From Hordeum vulgare subsp. vulgare (Eukaryota > Streptophyta > Magnoliopsida > Poales > Poaceae), in NCBI RefSeq assembly GCF_904849725.1, contig NC_058519.1:179169703-179233702 (forward strand): a stretch of 64,000 nt of DNA, given 5' to 3'. Positions 44,850 to 57,099 of the stretch are shown one piece after another; the stretch's first letter is position 1, and every line of letters starts with the position of its first letter. A program made the translations under genes and the position numbers. The notes under the pieces are model-generated. The model saw only the letters and a program-made list of their open reading frames with translations. It ran no database searches and was not told the origin of the DNA.

Positions 44850-46587
44850 ATGGCTTCGGGATGCGCCTCTCGACGTCGAGGCGCTCCCAGTCACGGGGCT
44901 ACGCACTTCCGTGCCGGCGCCCGCGGCATCCTTCTTCTCCAGCAGTCGGCTCTGATGTCGATCTTCGCCCCCGTCACGTGCCGCAACAAGCGGTCTCGCC
45001 GTCCGCGGCTCCAGCATTGGGTGCAACACGCCCAGGCGCGCCAGAACACGTCTTCACAAGTGGCGGTCCTCGAGTCGGTTGTAGTTGCGCCGCCGTCCCA
45101 GCACTCGGACACAGTTCCAACTGAGTTGCCTTCCGAGTACGTGGGTCGCGGGCCCGCAACCGAAGTGCACATGGCCAATTCCCATGAAAGTCCCCGCCAA
45201 ACCGGTCGGAACGAGCACGAGGTCGGCGAGACATCCGGTGCTCGCCGTCAGCCCCGCCGTTCTGCCAGTCGACGCACTCGTCAGAGCAACGTGGAGGTGT
45301 TCCGCACACCCGTCCTCAACTTGGCTGCCGCTGCCAAGATAGCCGATTCCCTCCAGCCAACTGATTCAGAGGCTGGTAGAGGGATCGAGCAGATTCGTGC
45401 CCCGTTGCACACGGCGCAGTAGCAGAGTTCGGCGGTCTCCTCGTTCCGAACACGCATCGGTCAGTTTTCAGCCTCGATTCTCATCAGCGACACAGGGGAG
45501 GCAGCCGTTCCATGAACCCCAAAGATCGTCGCCGTTCACGCACCCCTCCGCGGGGTGGTCCCTACGGGCCCCGACATCATGATGATCGGCGTTCGATCGG
45601 TGACCCTTATGATCCAAGGCCCGACGCAAGAGGAGCTGAGCCCACCGTGATGGTCACGATAGAAACCGTCCGAGTGGAAGCAGGACCATCGTCTCTGGTC
45701 CCGAATATTTCAGTCGGGCCATCCGTTCGGCTAACATCCCGCCCAACTTCCGATTGGCGACGGGGATCAGCAAGTTTACAGGAGAATCCAAGCCAGAAAC
45801 GTGGCTGGACGACTACCGAGTGGCAGTCCAAGTCGGTGGCGGAGATGACCAGGTCGCCATGAAACATCTACCCCTGATGCTCGACGGCTCGGCACGAGCG
45901 TGGCTGAACCAGTTAGCCCCTTCAAGCATCTACAGCTGGGCAGATCTGGCCCGAGTCTTCATCAGGACCTTTGAAGGGACGTGCAAACGCCCTGCTGTTC
46001 TCGTGGAGCTCCAGCACTGTGTCCAGAAGCAGAATGAGCCCCTGCGCGACATTATCCAGCGTTGGACAACCCTCTACCACACGGTGGAGAACGTCACAGA
46101 GCACCAAGCAGTCTGCGCTTTCAAGGCAGGCGTGCGGTACAGGGATCTGTACCTGAAGTTCGGTCAGACAGGCGACATCTCCATGAGCAAGATGATGGAG
46201 ATAGCAGCACGCTATGCCAATGGCGAAGAAGAGGATCGCATTCGTAGCGGCAAGCATAAAGCAGTCGCCGATGGAGATGGGAACAACACTCGGAAGCAGA
46301 AGCACAAAGCACCGTCCACTCCGCAGGCAGAGGCCACAGACGTTACCAATGCCAAGTTCAAGGGCAAGGGGAAGGCTCAGTTCACCCCCAAGAAGAATCA
46401 GTTCGGAAACCACATCCTGGATCAGCCATGTCCCATTCACACGAAGATGGATGAAGAAGGCAACGCCATATTTCCAAAGCATACCACTCGGCAATGTCGC
46501 CTCCTAATCCAAGGGTTTGACGAAGGGCAGCCGAGTGAAAAGGACAATGAACAGGATGAGGAGGACAAGGAGGATCCGTTCCCCTAA
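44850..46587 (+). pseudogene. Element C: gag, broken in its N-terminal third
   Basis: It would form the capsid. The N-terminal part (44850-45422, then 45512-45700) is in two successive frames and has a stop at 45420-45422, so at least two indels are present. From about 45690 the frame is the same as pol: YFSRAIRSANIPPNFRL, then KFTGESKPETWLDDYRVAVQ, then AWLNQLAPSSIYSWADLARV, the Retrotrans_gag core. A CPIH...HTTRQC motif near 46427-46499 takes the place of a standard CCHC knuckle. The stop TAA at 46585-46587 separates it from the protease; in-frame continuation (HATLMIFADVESKS) shows this stop is secondary. Confidence 0.85.
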
Positions 46588-49500
46588 GTCCATGCAACAC
46601 TGATGATTTTTGCTGACGTGGAAAGTAAGAGTCGACTGAAGCTGGTGAACAGGGAGGTGAACATGGCCACTCCAACCAAGCCCACGTTCCTCAAATGGTC
46701 TCAGACTGCGATCACCTTTGACCAGTCGGATCATCCAGCACACGTGCCGACCCTAGGGAGGCAGGCTCTGGTCGTCGACCCGGTGGTGGAAGGAGTCCGA
46801 CTGCGCAAAGTCCTCATGGATGGCGGCAACGGCTTGAACATCATGTACGCCGACATTCTCAAGGGGATGGGCATTCCGATGTCCAAACTTAGCGAGAGCA
46901 GCATGCAGTTCCATGGAGTCGTCCCTGGATGAAAGGCCAAGTCACTCGGTCAAATCGCGTTGGACATCGTGTTCGGCTCCGACAAGAACTTCCGCAAGGA
47001 AAATCTGACGTTCGAGGTGGTGGACTTCAAGAGTGCATACCACACGATTCTCGGCCGTCCGGCGTATGCGCGTTTCATGGCCCGTCCATGTTACGTGTAC
47101 CTGAAGCTAAAGATGCCAGGTCCTAAAGGTGTGATTACTGTCACAGGCAATCGGCAGCGGGCCGAAGAGTGTCTGCAGCAGGGTTCGAGGATCGCCGATC
47201 AGCAGATGGCTGTCCACGAGCTCGACGAGTACAAGAACGCTGACTTGATGCGTTCGAAGAAGCCAGCTTCGGAGTCCGCATTCCAGTCGGCGAGTGAAAC
47301 GAAGAAGGTCAGTATCCACCCGACGGATGACACGGCTGCCCTGACGAACATCTCCACCACCCTCGATCCAAAATAGGAAGCCGAGCTCATCCAATTCCTC
47401 CGTGAGAACTGGGACATTTTCGCATGGAAGCCCGTTGACATGCCAGGTGTACCCAGGGAGTTGGCTGAGCACCAACTGCATGTGGATCCTGCTGCTCGGC
47501 CTGTCCGAGAACGCGAGCGTCGGTCCGCCGCGCACAAGAGGAAGGCAATCGGAGAAGAGGTGGCTAAGCTTTTGGCAGCCAACTTCATTCGCAAGGTACA
47601 CCACTCCGAGTGGCTCGCCAATGTTGTCATGGTGCCCAAGAAGGACAAGTCTCTCCGAATGTGCATCGACTTCAAGCATCTCAATAAGGTCTGCCCAAAA
47701 GACCATTTCCCGCCCCCCCGCATTGATCAAATTGTCGATTCGACTGCGGGTTGCGAGCGTCTGTCATTCCTTGATGCATACTCGGGCTATCATAAGATCC
47801 GTCTGTATGGCCCCGATGAATTAAAAATAGCCTTCATCACCCCATTCGGGTGCTTCTGCTACATCACTATGCCATTCGGTTTAAAGAATGCAGGAGCAAC
47901 TTTTATGCGCATGATCCAAAAATGCCTCCTTGACCAGATCGGTCGAAATGTGGAGGCATATATGGATGATATCGTAGTCAAGTCACGTAAAGGTTCCGAC
48001 CTGCTGACTGACTTGGCAGAAACATTCGCCAACCTTCGTAGGTACGTTATGAAGCTCAACCCAGCCAAGTGTTCATTCGGTGTTCCCAGCGGAAAGTTAC
48101 TCGGTTTCTTCGTTTCCGAACGAGGGATCGACGTCAACCCCAAAAATATCGGGACCATCGTCCGAATGGAGCGGCGGGTCAGAATACACGATGTTCAAAG
48201 GCTCACAGGTTGCCTAGCGGCTTTGAGCAGGTTTATCAGTCGACTCGGCGAGAAGGCAGTACCTCTGTACCGACTCATGAAGAAATCAGATACTTTCGAG
48301 TGGACAGACGAAGCCCAAATCGCATTCGACGACCTCAAAGTCCTACTTTCCACCCAGCCGGTTCTTATTGCTCCGCTCAGTAAAGAACCCCTTCTTCTGT
48401 ACATCACGGCTACAAATCAAGTCGTCAGCACTGTTCTCACAGTCGAACGCAAAGAAGAAGGCAAAGCATACAAGGTTCAGCGGCCAGTGTATTATGTCTC
48501 CGAAGTCGTGACAACTTCCAAGCAGAGGTATCCCCACTATCAAAAACTTATTTACGGGATTTACATGATTGCGAAGAAGGTGGCTCATTATTTCCAAGAC
48601 CACTCGGTGTCTGTCATTTCTGATGCTCCGTTGTCGGAAATCCTCCACAATCGGGACGCATCAGGCCGAGTGGCGAAGTGGGCAATGGAGATGTTATACT
48701 GCGACGTCAAGTTCGAGGCCAAGAAAGCTATAAAGTCTCAAGCTCTGGCTGACTTCATAGAAGAATGGGTAGAACAACAGCAACCGACTCACATCTACTC
48801 GGCTCATTGGACAATGTTCTTTGATGGGTCCAAGATGTTGAATGGCTCCGGCGCTGGCGTTGTGATCATATCGCCAAAGGGTGATAAGCTCAAGTATGTG
48901 TTGCAGATACATTTCGATTCCTCCAACAACGAGGCAGAGTATGAAGCTCTCCTTTATGGATTGCGCATGGCCATCTCACTCGGCGTCCGTCGCCTGAAGG
49001 TCTATGGTGATTCAGATTTGGTGGTTAATCAAGTAATGAAGGAGTGGGACGTAAGGAACCCCACCATGACTACATACTGCAACGCGGTGAGGAAACTCGA
49101 GAAAAAGTTTGAAGGTCTGGAACTCCACCATGTTCCGCGACGGAAAAACCAAGCAGCAGATGAATTGGCAAAACTTGGATCCACTCGGAGACCAGTCCCG
49201 AGTGATGTCTGCCTCGAGCACCTACACCTTCCCTCAGTTAAAGAAGATCCCTTCACAGAGGAACCAGTACAACCAAAGAGCTCGTCAGATCCGACTGAAG
49301 TCGAGGTCCCCGCTGTGGTTGATCTGATCATGGAGATTCTTGCTATCATCCCCGATTGGACTGTGCCGTTCATTGCGTACATCCTAAGGCGAGAATTACC
49401 AGAAGATGAGGTCCAAGCCAGATAGATCGTCCGCAGGTCGAAGTCGTTCACCGTCATTGATGGCCAGTTGTACAAAGAAAGTGTTTCAGGCGTCCTTCAA

Positions 49501-50589
49501 CGATGCATTTCCCCTGAGGAGGGGCAGTTAATCCTGGAAGAAATTCACTCGGGAACTTGCGGTCATCATGCCTCCTCAAGAGCAATCGTCGCCAAAGCAT
49601 TCAGAGCTGGGTTCTTCTGGTTGCAGGCAAATGAAATGGTGAAGGAAATGGTCGACCGGTGCGAAGGCTGTCAATTCTACTCGAACAAGTCTCACAAGCC
49701 AACATCCGCGCTGAAGACAATCCCTCTTGTCTGGCCATTTGTAGTGTGGGGACTAGATACAGTCGGTCCATTTAGGACAGGCCAAGGTGGATTCACACAT
49801 CTGTTGGTGGCAGTCGACAAGTTCACCAAGTGGATTGAAGCCAAGCCCATCAAGAAACTTGACGCCCTTACAACCATTAGGTTTGTCAGGGACATCATCT
49901 CCAGATTCGGGGTACCGCACAACATAATCACTGACAATGGCACAAACTTTGACTCGGACAGATTCAAAGGTTTCTGTACAGGCCAAGGTATCTGAGTGGA
50001 TTTTGCATTTGTGGCGCATCCCCAAACAAACGGGCAACCAGAGCGGGCGAATGGACTTATTCTTCAAGGGTTGAAGCCTCGACTCCTGCGAGAAGTAGGA
50101 CATGCTGCTGGCGCATGGGTCACCGAGATGCCTTCGGTGCTGTGGGGTCTCCGCACAACCCCAAATAGATCTACAGGGCGATCCCCGTTCTTCCTTGTTT
50201 ATGGAGTAGATGCAGTCCTTCCGAGTGACTTGCTTCACAACGCTCCACGAGTCGAACTCTTCTCCGAAGCCGAAGCAGAGCAAGCCAGGCAATACGGAGT
50301 GGATCTTCTAGAAGAGGAGCGCGAGATGGCACTGACTCGCTCAACCAATTATCGACAAGATCTGCGGCGATTTCACGCGCGGCACGTCAGGAGTCGTACA
50401 TTCCAAGCAGGCGACCTGGTGCTCCGAGTGGATCAGCAAAGACCTCACAAGTTGGCTCCCGCGTGGGAAGGGCCCTTCATCATCTCCAAGGTACTGAACA
50501 ACGGAGCATATCGGCTCTACAACCTCGATAGGGAAACAGATGAGCCGCGAGCATGGAATGGAGATCTCTTGAAGCGCTTCTACACGTGA
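46588..50589 (+). pseudogene. Element C: pol (protease, RT, RNase H, integrase) with in-frame stops
   Basis: Protease: VLMDGGNGLNIMYADIL near 46811-46860 (the catalytic triad is read as DGG). Reverse transcriptase: MCIDFKHLNKVCPKDHFPPP, SFLDAYSGYHKI, TMPFGLKNAGATF and catalytic YMDDIVVKS (YMDD at 47959-47970). RNase H: FFDGSKMLNGSGAG, NNEAEYEALLYGLR, YGDSDLVVNQV. Integrase: an HHCC finger (IHSGTCGHH ... RCEGCQFY), then the D,D,E triad in WGLDTVGPF, ITDNGTNF and HPQTNGQPERANG. A chromodomain was not seen. Stops at 46930-46932, 47374-47376, 49423-49425 and 49993-49995 interrupt one continuous frame; no frameshift was found over 4 kb. All domains are otherwise complete, so death is recent. Confidence 0.93.
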
Positions 50590-50703
50590 CCGCCGACTGG
50601 AGCAATGTAAAGAACAAGTATCATTGAAGTAATACAAAGCAGATTGATTTTTTGCACATTCAAAATTCTTCCGTCTTGACAGACTCCGGTCTCAAAAAAA
50701 AAA

Positions 50704-51122
50704 CTTAGCTGCGATCCAGAATCGCCTAAGTACAAACTTTCTCGGAGTGTGCACTAACGTCACACTCGGGGACTTAGCTGCGATCCAGAATCGCCTAAGT
50801 ACATACTTTTTCCGAGTGTGCACTAAGCGTCACACTCGGGGACTTAGCTGCGATCCAGAATCGCCTAAGTACAAACTTTTTCCGAGTGTGCACTAAACGT
50901 CACACTCGGGGACTAGGCTGCGATCCAGAATCGCCTAAGTACAAACTTTCTCCGAGTGGGCACTAAACGTCACACTCGGGGACTTAGCTGCGATCCAGAA
51001 TCGCCTAAGTACAAACTTTCTCCGAGTGTGCACTAAACGTCACACTCGGGGACTTAGCTGCGATCCACAATCGCCTAAGTACAAACTTTCTCCGAGTGTG
51101 CACTAAACGTCACACTCGGGGA
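50704..51122. repeat. 70-bp tandem repeat, six units
   Basis: Units start at 50704, 50773, 50843, 50913, 50983 and 51053 (spacing 69-70). Each holds 'cttagctgcgatccagaatc' and, in most, an inverted pair CCGAGTGTG / CACACTCGG around ten bases (for example 50812-50839). A second pair within the unit is GCGAT / ATCGC. It lies directly downstream of pol. Spacing and length do not fit a CRISPR array. Confidence 0.92.
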
Positions 51123-51770
51123 CTTAGCTGCGATCCAGAATCGCCTAAGTAAAAAGCTTCCTTCGAGTGTATCCTCGAGATCCACTCGGAGGCTTAGCAT
51201 ACCCTCATCGAGGCTCATGTGGATGTCAAGACAACTGACAACTACATGAGTATCAACTCGCTCCGAGTGCGCATGAGATGCCGCACTCGGGGACTTAGCT
51301 GCGATCCAGAATCGCCTAAGTACAAAGCTTCCTTCGAGTGTATCCTCGAGATCCACTCGGAGGCTTAGCAGACCCTCATCGAGGCTCATGTGGATGTCAA
51401 GACAACTGACAACTACATGAGTATTAACTCGCTCCGAGTGCGCATGAGATGCCGCACTCGAGGACTTAGCTGCGATCCAGAATCGCCTAAGTAACAAGCT
51501 TCCTTCGAGTGTATCCTCGAGATCCACTCGGAGGCTTAGCAGACCCTCATCGAGACTCATGTGGATGTCAAGACAACTGACAACTACATGAGTATCAACT
51601 CGCTACGAGTGCGCACGATATGACGCACTCGGAGACCTAGCTGCAATCAGGAATCGCCTAAGTAAAAAGATTCCTTCGAGTGTATCCTCGAGATCCACTC
51701 GGAGGCTTAGCAGACCCTCATTGAGGCTCATGCAGATGTCAAGACAACTTACAACTACATGCTCCCCATG
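51123..51770. repeat. 171-bp tandem repeat, about 3.7 units, derived from the 70-bp unit
   Basis: Units start at 51123, 51294, 51465 and 51636 (spacing 171). Each begins with the same 'cttagctgcgatcc' word and adds about 100 new bases containing 'tgtggatgtcaagacaactg'. Each has the inverted pair CCGAGTGCG / CGCACTCGG around ten bases (51263-51290 in the first). The last unit is more diverged. A reverse ORF through the array has 57-residue repeats only because 171 is divisible by three. Confidence 0.92.
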
Positions 51771-52000
51771 TTTTCCACTGGCTTCACCAAGAAACACCAA
51801 ACAGAAACCACGAGCCAAAATCGTGTCAAGAATTTTTTGGCGAAGGAAGAGCAAAATATTCGATTCGAATTCAAAGTTGGTTCAACGATAGTCGGTTCGG
51901 TGTAGATCAAGCTTATCCACACCGAACCACGAATGTGAAGGCCAACAGCAGTGGCCAAAGTTTGATACAAATACCACTCGGCATACCGATGTTAAGTTTT

Positions 52001-55000
52001 TCAAGCGTCGTCAGGACTGACACTGGCACTCGCACGCTCCACGAAAGTGTCGAGGTTGATCCCGTCTGCGATGCGAGTGGCGCTCTCAAGGAAGGTCTCC
52101 ATGAAATCTTTGAATCGAAGCTTCTTGGTGTTGGCGACCTCCAACGCCTTCAGCTTCTCTTCGCGAGCTTCCTTGCAGTGCACTCGGACCAGCGACAGCG
52201 CCACATCCGCACCATAGCGAGCAGCAGACTTCTTCCACGCCTACACTCGGTTCGGGACGTCCTCCAGCCGAGGCATCAACCCTTCTATCTCCCGCCCGGA
52301 CTCGTCTTCGGGCCACAACTCCTTGTCGATTCGGCCGACGACCTCTCTCAGGCGACCGACGAAAGGTCCCACTTTGCCAAGGCGAATGTGCGCTCGGAGC
52401 ATGTCTTGATTGGCTTCGTCGCCGAGTGGAACGTTCGGCATAACCGACCGCTCAACATCAGCTGCTTCAGCCTCAGCGTCCATACAAAAATCTGCAAAGA
52501 CAAGACGAGCAGAAAGTAAGCGCAGAATGAAATACAAAGTCAAGGAGCACTCGAAAAAATACTTACCACCAAGAAGCGCAATCATCTTCCTTGCCCAGTC
52601 ACTGACGTACTTCTCCTGTGATATGCACCGACTATTCATCACCTTCATCTGCCCCATCAGCTCAGTTCTTTGTTTGCCCATTTTCTCAATTTCGGCCACC
52701 AATGCCTTGTTTACCTCACGGGACTCCTCCAAGGACTTCTCTCGTTCAGCAAGAGCACCCTTCACGCCAGCTAACTCATGCAGAGCTGCCTCTAGTTCCG
52801 CAACAAGCTGAATCTTTTCAACCTTCAGAGCGTTGTACGCTGATCCAATCTCGCAAGTCTTCTGCAAATCAGCGCGAAGAGAAGATCAGACAAATTCAAC
52901 AAGGAAAACAATAAAACCTCAAAGTTTTTCAGACCCCTGCCGATGCAAGCAGTCGAAAGCGGTCTCGGGGACTACACCCAGTGGGTTCACTAAGAGTGAC
53001 CCCACTGGCATGAAGCTCAAACAGGTCCGCCCTATTGTGCTTCATAACAAAAAACAAGCCTATGAGGCTACTACTACCCGACCTGAGTAAAATTACTCTC
53101 GGGGACTACTTCCAGTAGGTGCACTCGGAGTGCACCCACTGGCACCATTCGGAAAGATTAGTTTTCTTCAGATCAAGTCAAAGACAATGTATATAAAGAC
53201 AACTGCCGGTGCAAGCACTCGACAGAAGTCTCGGGGACTACACCCACTGGGTTCACTCAGAGTGAACCCACTGCAAAATAATCCTACCGTATCTGAGTGT
53301 ATCGCTTAAACCCCTAGTGGGTTACAAGAGAAAAGCAAATACTTACTAGCGTACTTACTCGGATATCGTCCCGGAGCTCCAAGCTTCTCTTGTACAAAGA
53401 TGCGATGGAGTCGTACGCCCCCTTCGCATCACCCGCCATCAACTCCACCTGCACCATAGCCTCCTTGGCAGCTCCCACTTGATCTTCCGGGAGGTGTCGG
53501 GTGTCGTACTGGACAGTCGACGGGCCCGGCACCACGGGAGACTCCTTGGGCATCCCAAGTCCTGCTCCAGTCGGTTCAGCCGCGATGAGCGCCATTTCAG
53601 TCAACGGCATCGTCTCAGTTCGCGGCGCGTCCATGGCAGGAGCGGTCGCAGATGGAACGACCTCAAGGACAGGCACCGAAGCTTGCCCAGACCTCTTCTG
53701 GTCGTCCTCCTCAAGATGAATCACCTCTGAAGGAAGCCCGACTGAACGACGTGAGACCACATAAAAAAGGGCAAGATCAAAGACAGAATTCGGGAAACAA
53801 TAATTTAAGCTCTCGGAGTCGTCACGACGTACCTTGCTGGGATGTGGCAACGTTGTCCGTATCCATGGGATCATCTTCCTGGCGTGGCTGAGAAGTGGCG
53901 GAGGTAGCAGCTCTGTCGTGTAAAATCCACTCGATCAATAAACATAAGTTCAACCAAATACTGAAAGAAGATAGGAGAACAAGGCACTTACTGAGGCAAC
54001 GGGAACGACGATCCTCATCCGAGGCAAGGCCTTCCGAGGCTTGGATCCACTCGGCTTGGCCACCTTGGAAGGTTGGCCCGCGGGCTCAGCAGCAGCGTCC
54101 CTGGTCCTCTTTGTGCTCCGAGCACTCGGAACCACGGGAGTTGCTGGCAAGGCGCTCGGAACCACGGGAGGAGCTGGCGGGGCACTCGGGGCCGCTGGAG
54201 GAGCCGACGGAGTCACGGGTTCGTGACGACGCTTAGTTCGAGGCTCTAGTGGAGGGGGTGGCGAGCTCTGCTCCCCATCTTCCCCCTCCTCCTCTTCGGA
54301 CTCCTCGTCCGTCTCCCCACTGTCGGAGACGTACTCGGCACTCTCCACGCTGCCCTCCTGGCTGCCTTCCTCTTCCTCAGCCGGATTCCCATTCGAGACG
54401 GGAGAAAACCAGTTAGTCCACGCCTGCATGAGATACAGTCGACAACATTAGAGGCCAGACAGTGATGCAAGAAAAAGCGATAAATCTAAGACAATTGTAA
54501 GCACTCGACAAGATATACACACCTCATTCGGAGGAGGGTTATCAGCGCGGAAGGGCTTCACTCGCCGGACTCCTCTGGGGTTATCACAGGCGCCTGTGAT
54601 GCTGTGGACCCACGCCATCACAACATCCCCGGTCACGCATTCGGGGTGAGTCCGAGTGGAGTCCTCAGGCCACGTGTACTGACACATGGCATGGTGTCGA
54701 GCTTGCAAAGGCTGGATGCGCTGACCCAGAAAAATCTCCAGCAGATCCGTGCCGATGACCCCTTTGCGGACGACATCTATCAGCGCGTCGACCAGAGGCT
54801 GAATCTGGATCTTCTCCATCTTCGTGAGCGCAAGCTGCCTGGGTGGAGCCGGTCGGTCTAGGCTAAAAGGTGGCAATCCAGTCACGGCATTCGGGCAAGG
54901 AACGTCCTGGCAATAGAACCAAGTCGACTGGCAGTTCCTAACGGACTCGGACAACTGGAGAGCTGGATAGCTACTTTTGGTTTTCTTCTGGAAGCCTAAG

Positions 55001-55510
55001 CCTCCGCAGAGTTGGAGGATATGAGTTTTGTCGTCTGACTGGCTAAGTCTTTTGACGGTTTGGGATCTAGCGGAGAAGATGTACTTAAAGAGCCCCCAAT
55101 GGGGAGGACAACCGATAAAGCACTCGCAAAGCACGACGAAGGCAGAAAGATGAGCTATTGCGTTGGGAGGAAAATGGTGGAGCTGCGCCCCGAAGTAGTT
55201 CATTATACCTCTGAAGAAGGGGTGAGGGGGCAGAGAGAAGCCTCGGTACACGTGACTGAGCAGCAAGACGCGCCCCCCTCCTGGGGCGCCGGCTCCGTCT
55301 CGCCCTCCGCCGGCAGCCTCCACGACTTGTTCTCAATCATACCTTGCTCCACCAGCTCCAGCATGTCGTTCTTCGTCACTGTGGAGGGGAGGAAATCCCC
55401 CTGGATCCAACCCGCCGGTAGTGCCCGCTGTCGCCGCTGAGCAGGAGCCGCCGTCTTCTTCTTCTTCTTCTTCTGTGCCTCGAGCTTGCTCGTCTGCCCC
55501 TTCGTCATGG
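52001..55510 (-). pseudogene. Element C: antisense gene with about six exons (PF04195-like domain, coiled coil)
   Basis: Inferred exons on the minus strand: 55510-54523, 54423-53992, 53912-53833, 53741-53359, 52861-52567 and 52491-52001, all GT-AG; three donors are GTAAGT. Exon 1 starts MTKGQTSKLEAQ with a Lys run, then the 'putative gypsy type transposon' (PF04195) signature: LLLSHVYRGFSLPPHPFFRG, AHLSAFVVLCECFIGCPPHW. A frame break lies in a run of six C (plus strand 55273-55278). Exon 2 is acidic, then Pro/Ser-rich. Exons 4-6 are coiled coil (AERE, ALVAEIEKMGKQRTELM) and end SVSPDDA. One stop lies at 52241-52243, and the exon 2-3 join is off by one base. Such antisense genes are known in Tat elements; their function is unknown. 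Confidence 0.75.
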
Positions 55511-56026
55511 TGGAGGCTGCAGATCCGCGGGGGAGGATAGGAAGGAAGAAGCTTGGGGTGCGCAGGAAGCCACGGGAGAAGCGGGGCGAGTGCGAGTTAT
55601 CAGGCGAGCGCAACGAGAAACCCTCACTGGAGAGGTTTAAATAAGGTTCCGACTGGGTCACTAGCAGGTGGCCCCGAAACCTTATCCCCCGACCGGCTGC
55701 TGCGATATTAGTGCAGGAGATGAAGGCGTGGTAATTGAGGCGGCGAAAACTACTCGATGACGATGTCGTCACCCCCGCTGAGCGCGCGGCAACCGAAATT
55801 TGAGGATCCCAGAAAATCCGCCGCTGTCAGTTGACCGGTCACGTCAAAAGATTCCGCCGAAGCACTCGGTCTCTGACGGTTCGTTTCACAGACAAATCCA
55901 CTCGGATCACTGATCAAGAGGATAAAATGGATCGAGGCAAGCAACGCCAAAGTCGCATCCATACCAGTCGGATCCGTATTCCTAGCATCGTTTCGTCGTT
56001 CCAACCCCGATCCATTCGGGGACTAA

Positions 56027-56583
56027 TGATGGGGTTATAGTCCCAGGGTAGGGTCATAGGCCTGCCCTATAGGTCCTACCCAAGGACTACCCTTCATAAG
56101 GGACAAGGCCCTTAGTCAGTTCCGACTGAATTAAGGACTTCCCATCATCCAGTCGGTGACGATTCCTCTATCATCTAGTTGGAGATGAGCATTCAGAACG
56201 TATCAAACTTACCAACTGGATTCCACTCTGAACATCGTAACCCCCTTGGAGGGCAACGGTCATACGTTTTCATGTACCATTATTAGCATTTAAGGCATAC
56301 TTACCTGTATTGTAGGCATTTATTCGCCACTACACCACCCCTGTGCACCGAACCGTTGTGAAGGGCAGCACACTCTATATAAGTCACCCTTTTCCACTGG
56401 TGCAGGGTTTAGCATTTCACTGTAATCCATATTCCACTCGACATCAAGCTCCCAAGAGCACTGAGACGTAGGGCTTTTACCTCCACCGTAGAGGGGCCTG
56501 AACTCATACAACCTCGCCGTAGCTAAGGCTCTGCCCATCCTTTCGTACCCTACACATCTACTGTCAGACTTATACCCACGATA
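56027..56583 (+). repeat. Element C: 3' LTR
   Basis: 557 bases, starting TGATGGGGTTATAGTCCC after 'ccattcggggactaa', the polypurine-like tract. It differs from the 5' LTR at roughly 19 places by eye, mostly transitions, plus a small change near 56300. It ends in CCCACGATA where the 5' LTR has CCCACGACA. Confidence 0.92.
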
Positions 56584-57099
56584 GTAGCAAACTTAAATTC
56601 TACTTATGTTGATGTTGGGTTACTGTATTTTCAATCTTCCATGGCTAATACCCCCGGTACTATCCATAGTTTCATCAAAATAAGCAACCAACTCAACAAA
56701 AACAGAATCTGTTAACAGCCGACCAGTCTGTAGAAATCTGCATATTTCGTATACTTCTGTACTTCAATTTTTTTTTAAAAATTACGAAAGTCTGAAGAAT
56801 TTACGTAGAAATCAGCAGCAAAAAGAATCAACTCAAAATCTCTAACATAAAAAAAATTAAAATTCTTTTCGTGAGCAGAAAGTTTCTGTCTTTTCCAGCA
56901 TGACCAAACGATCATGCCCAAGACTAATCATAACGGTTTTGCTTGGCACAAACACAAAAAGGAACACAAAAAACACAATCATAACAGAATTATGAAAGTC
57001 TGGAAAACAAAAAATAGAAAGAAAAAAGATAGATTCGTTGGGTTGCCTCCCAACAAGCGCTATTGTTTAACGCCCTTAGCTAGGCATAAGGTGATGGAA
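56584..57099 (-). mobile_element. Element D: untranslated region downstream of protease
   Basis: On the minus strand it contains GCGCTTGTTGGGAGGCAACC (ending at about 57040), a conserved word that follows the gag-pro ORF in Triticeae Athila-like elements, then an AT-rich stretch. No reverse transcriptase is encoded. The forward ORF at 56914-57264 is a shadow. Confidence 0.65.

Larger units (their letters stand above)
44148..56583 (+). mobile_element. Element C: complete Tat/Retand-like Gypsy retrotransposon (12.4 kb)
   Basis: LTRs lie at 44148-44705 and 56027-56583 with roughly 19 differences by eye. It has gag-pol in the order gag, protease, reverse transcriptase, RNase H, integrase (Gypsy order), a tandem-repeat block, then an antisense intron-containing gene. 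This long 3' region with an extra ORF on the opposite strand is known for the Tat lineage (for example Grande and RIRE2). I could not define a clean target duplication: left flank 'ataga', right flank 'gtagc'. Confidence 0.92.

Noticed and set aside
44442..45029. 195-residue reverse ORF across the element C LTR and gag start
   Set aside because: Part of it recurs at 56320-56538 only because the LTR is duplicated; it runs antisense to the gag leader.
45922..46494. 190-residue reverse ORF opposite gag
   Set aside because: Shadow of the gag frame; gag motifs are clear on the plus strand.
51075..51560. 161-residue reverse ORF built of 57-residue repeats
   Set aside because: The 171-bp repeat is a multiple of three, so any open frame through one unit stays open. 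No start context, and codon pattern follows the DNA repeat.
50704..51770. CRISPR-like regular repeats
   Set aside because: Repeats are contiguous units of 70 and 171 bases with no unique spacers, in a plant retrotransposon.
44143..56588. Target duplication for element C
   Set aside because: Left flank ATAGA and right flank GTAGC do not match; shifting the LTR edge by one or two bases does not give five identical bases.
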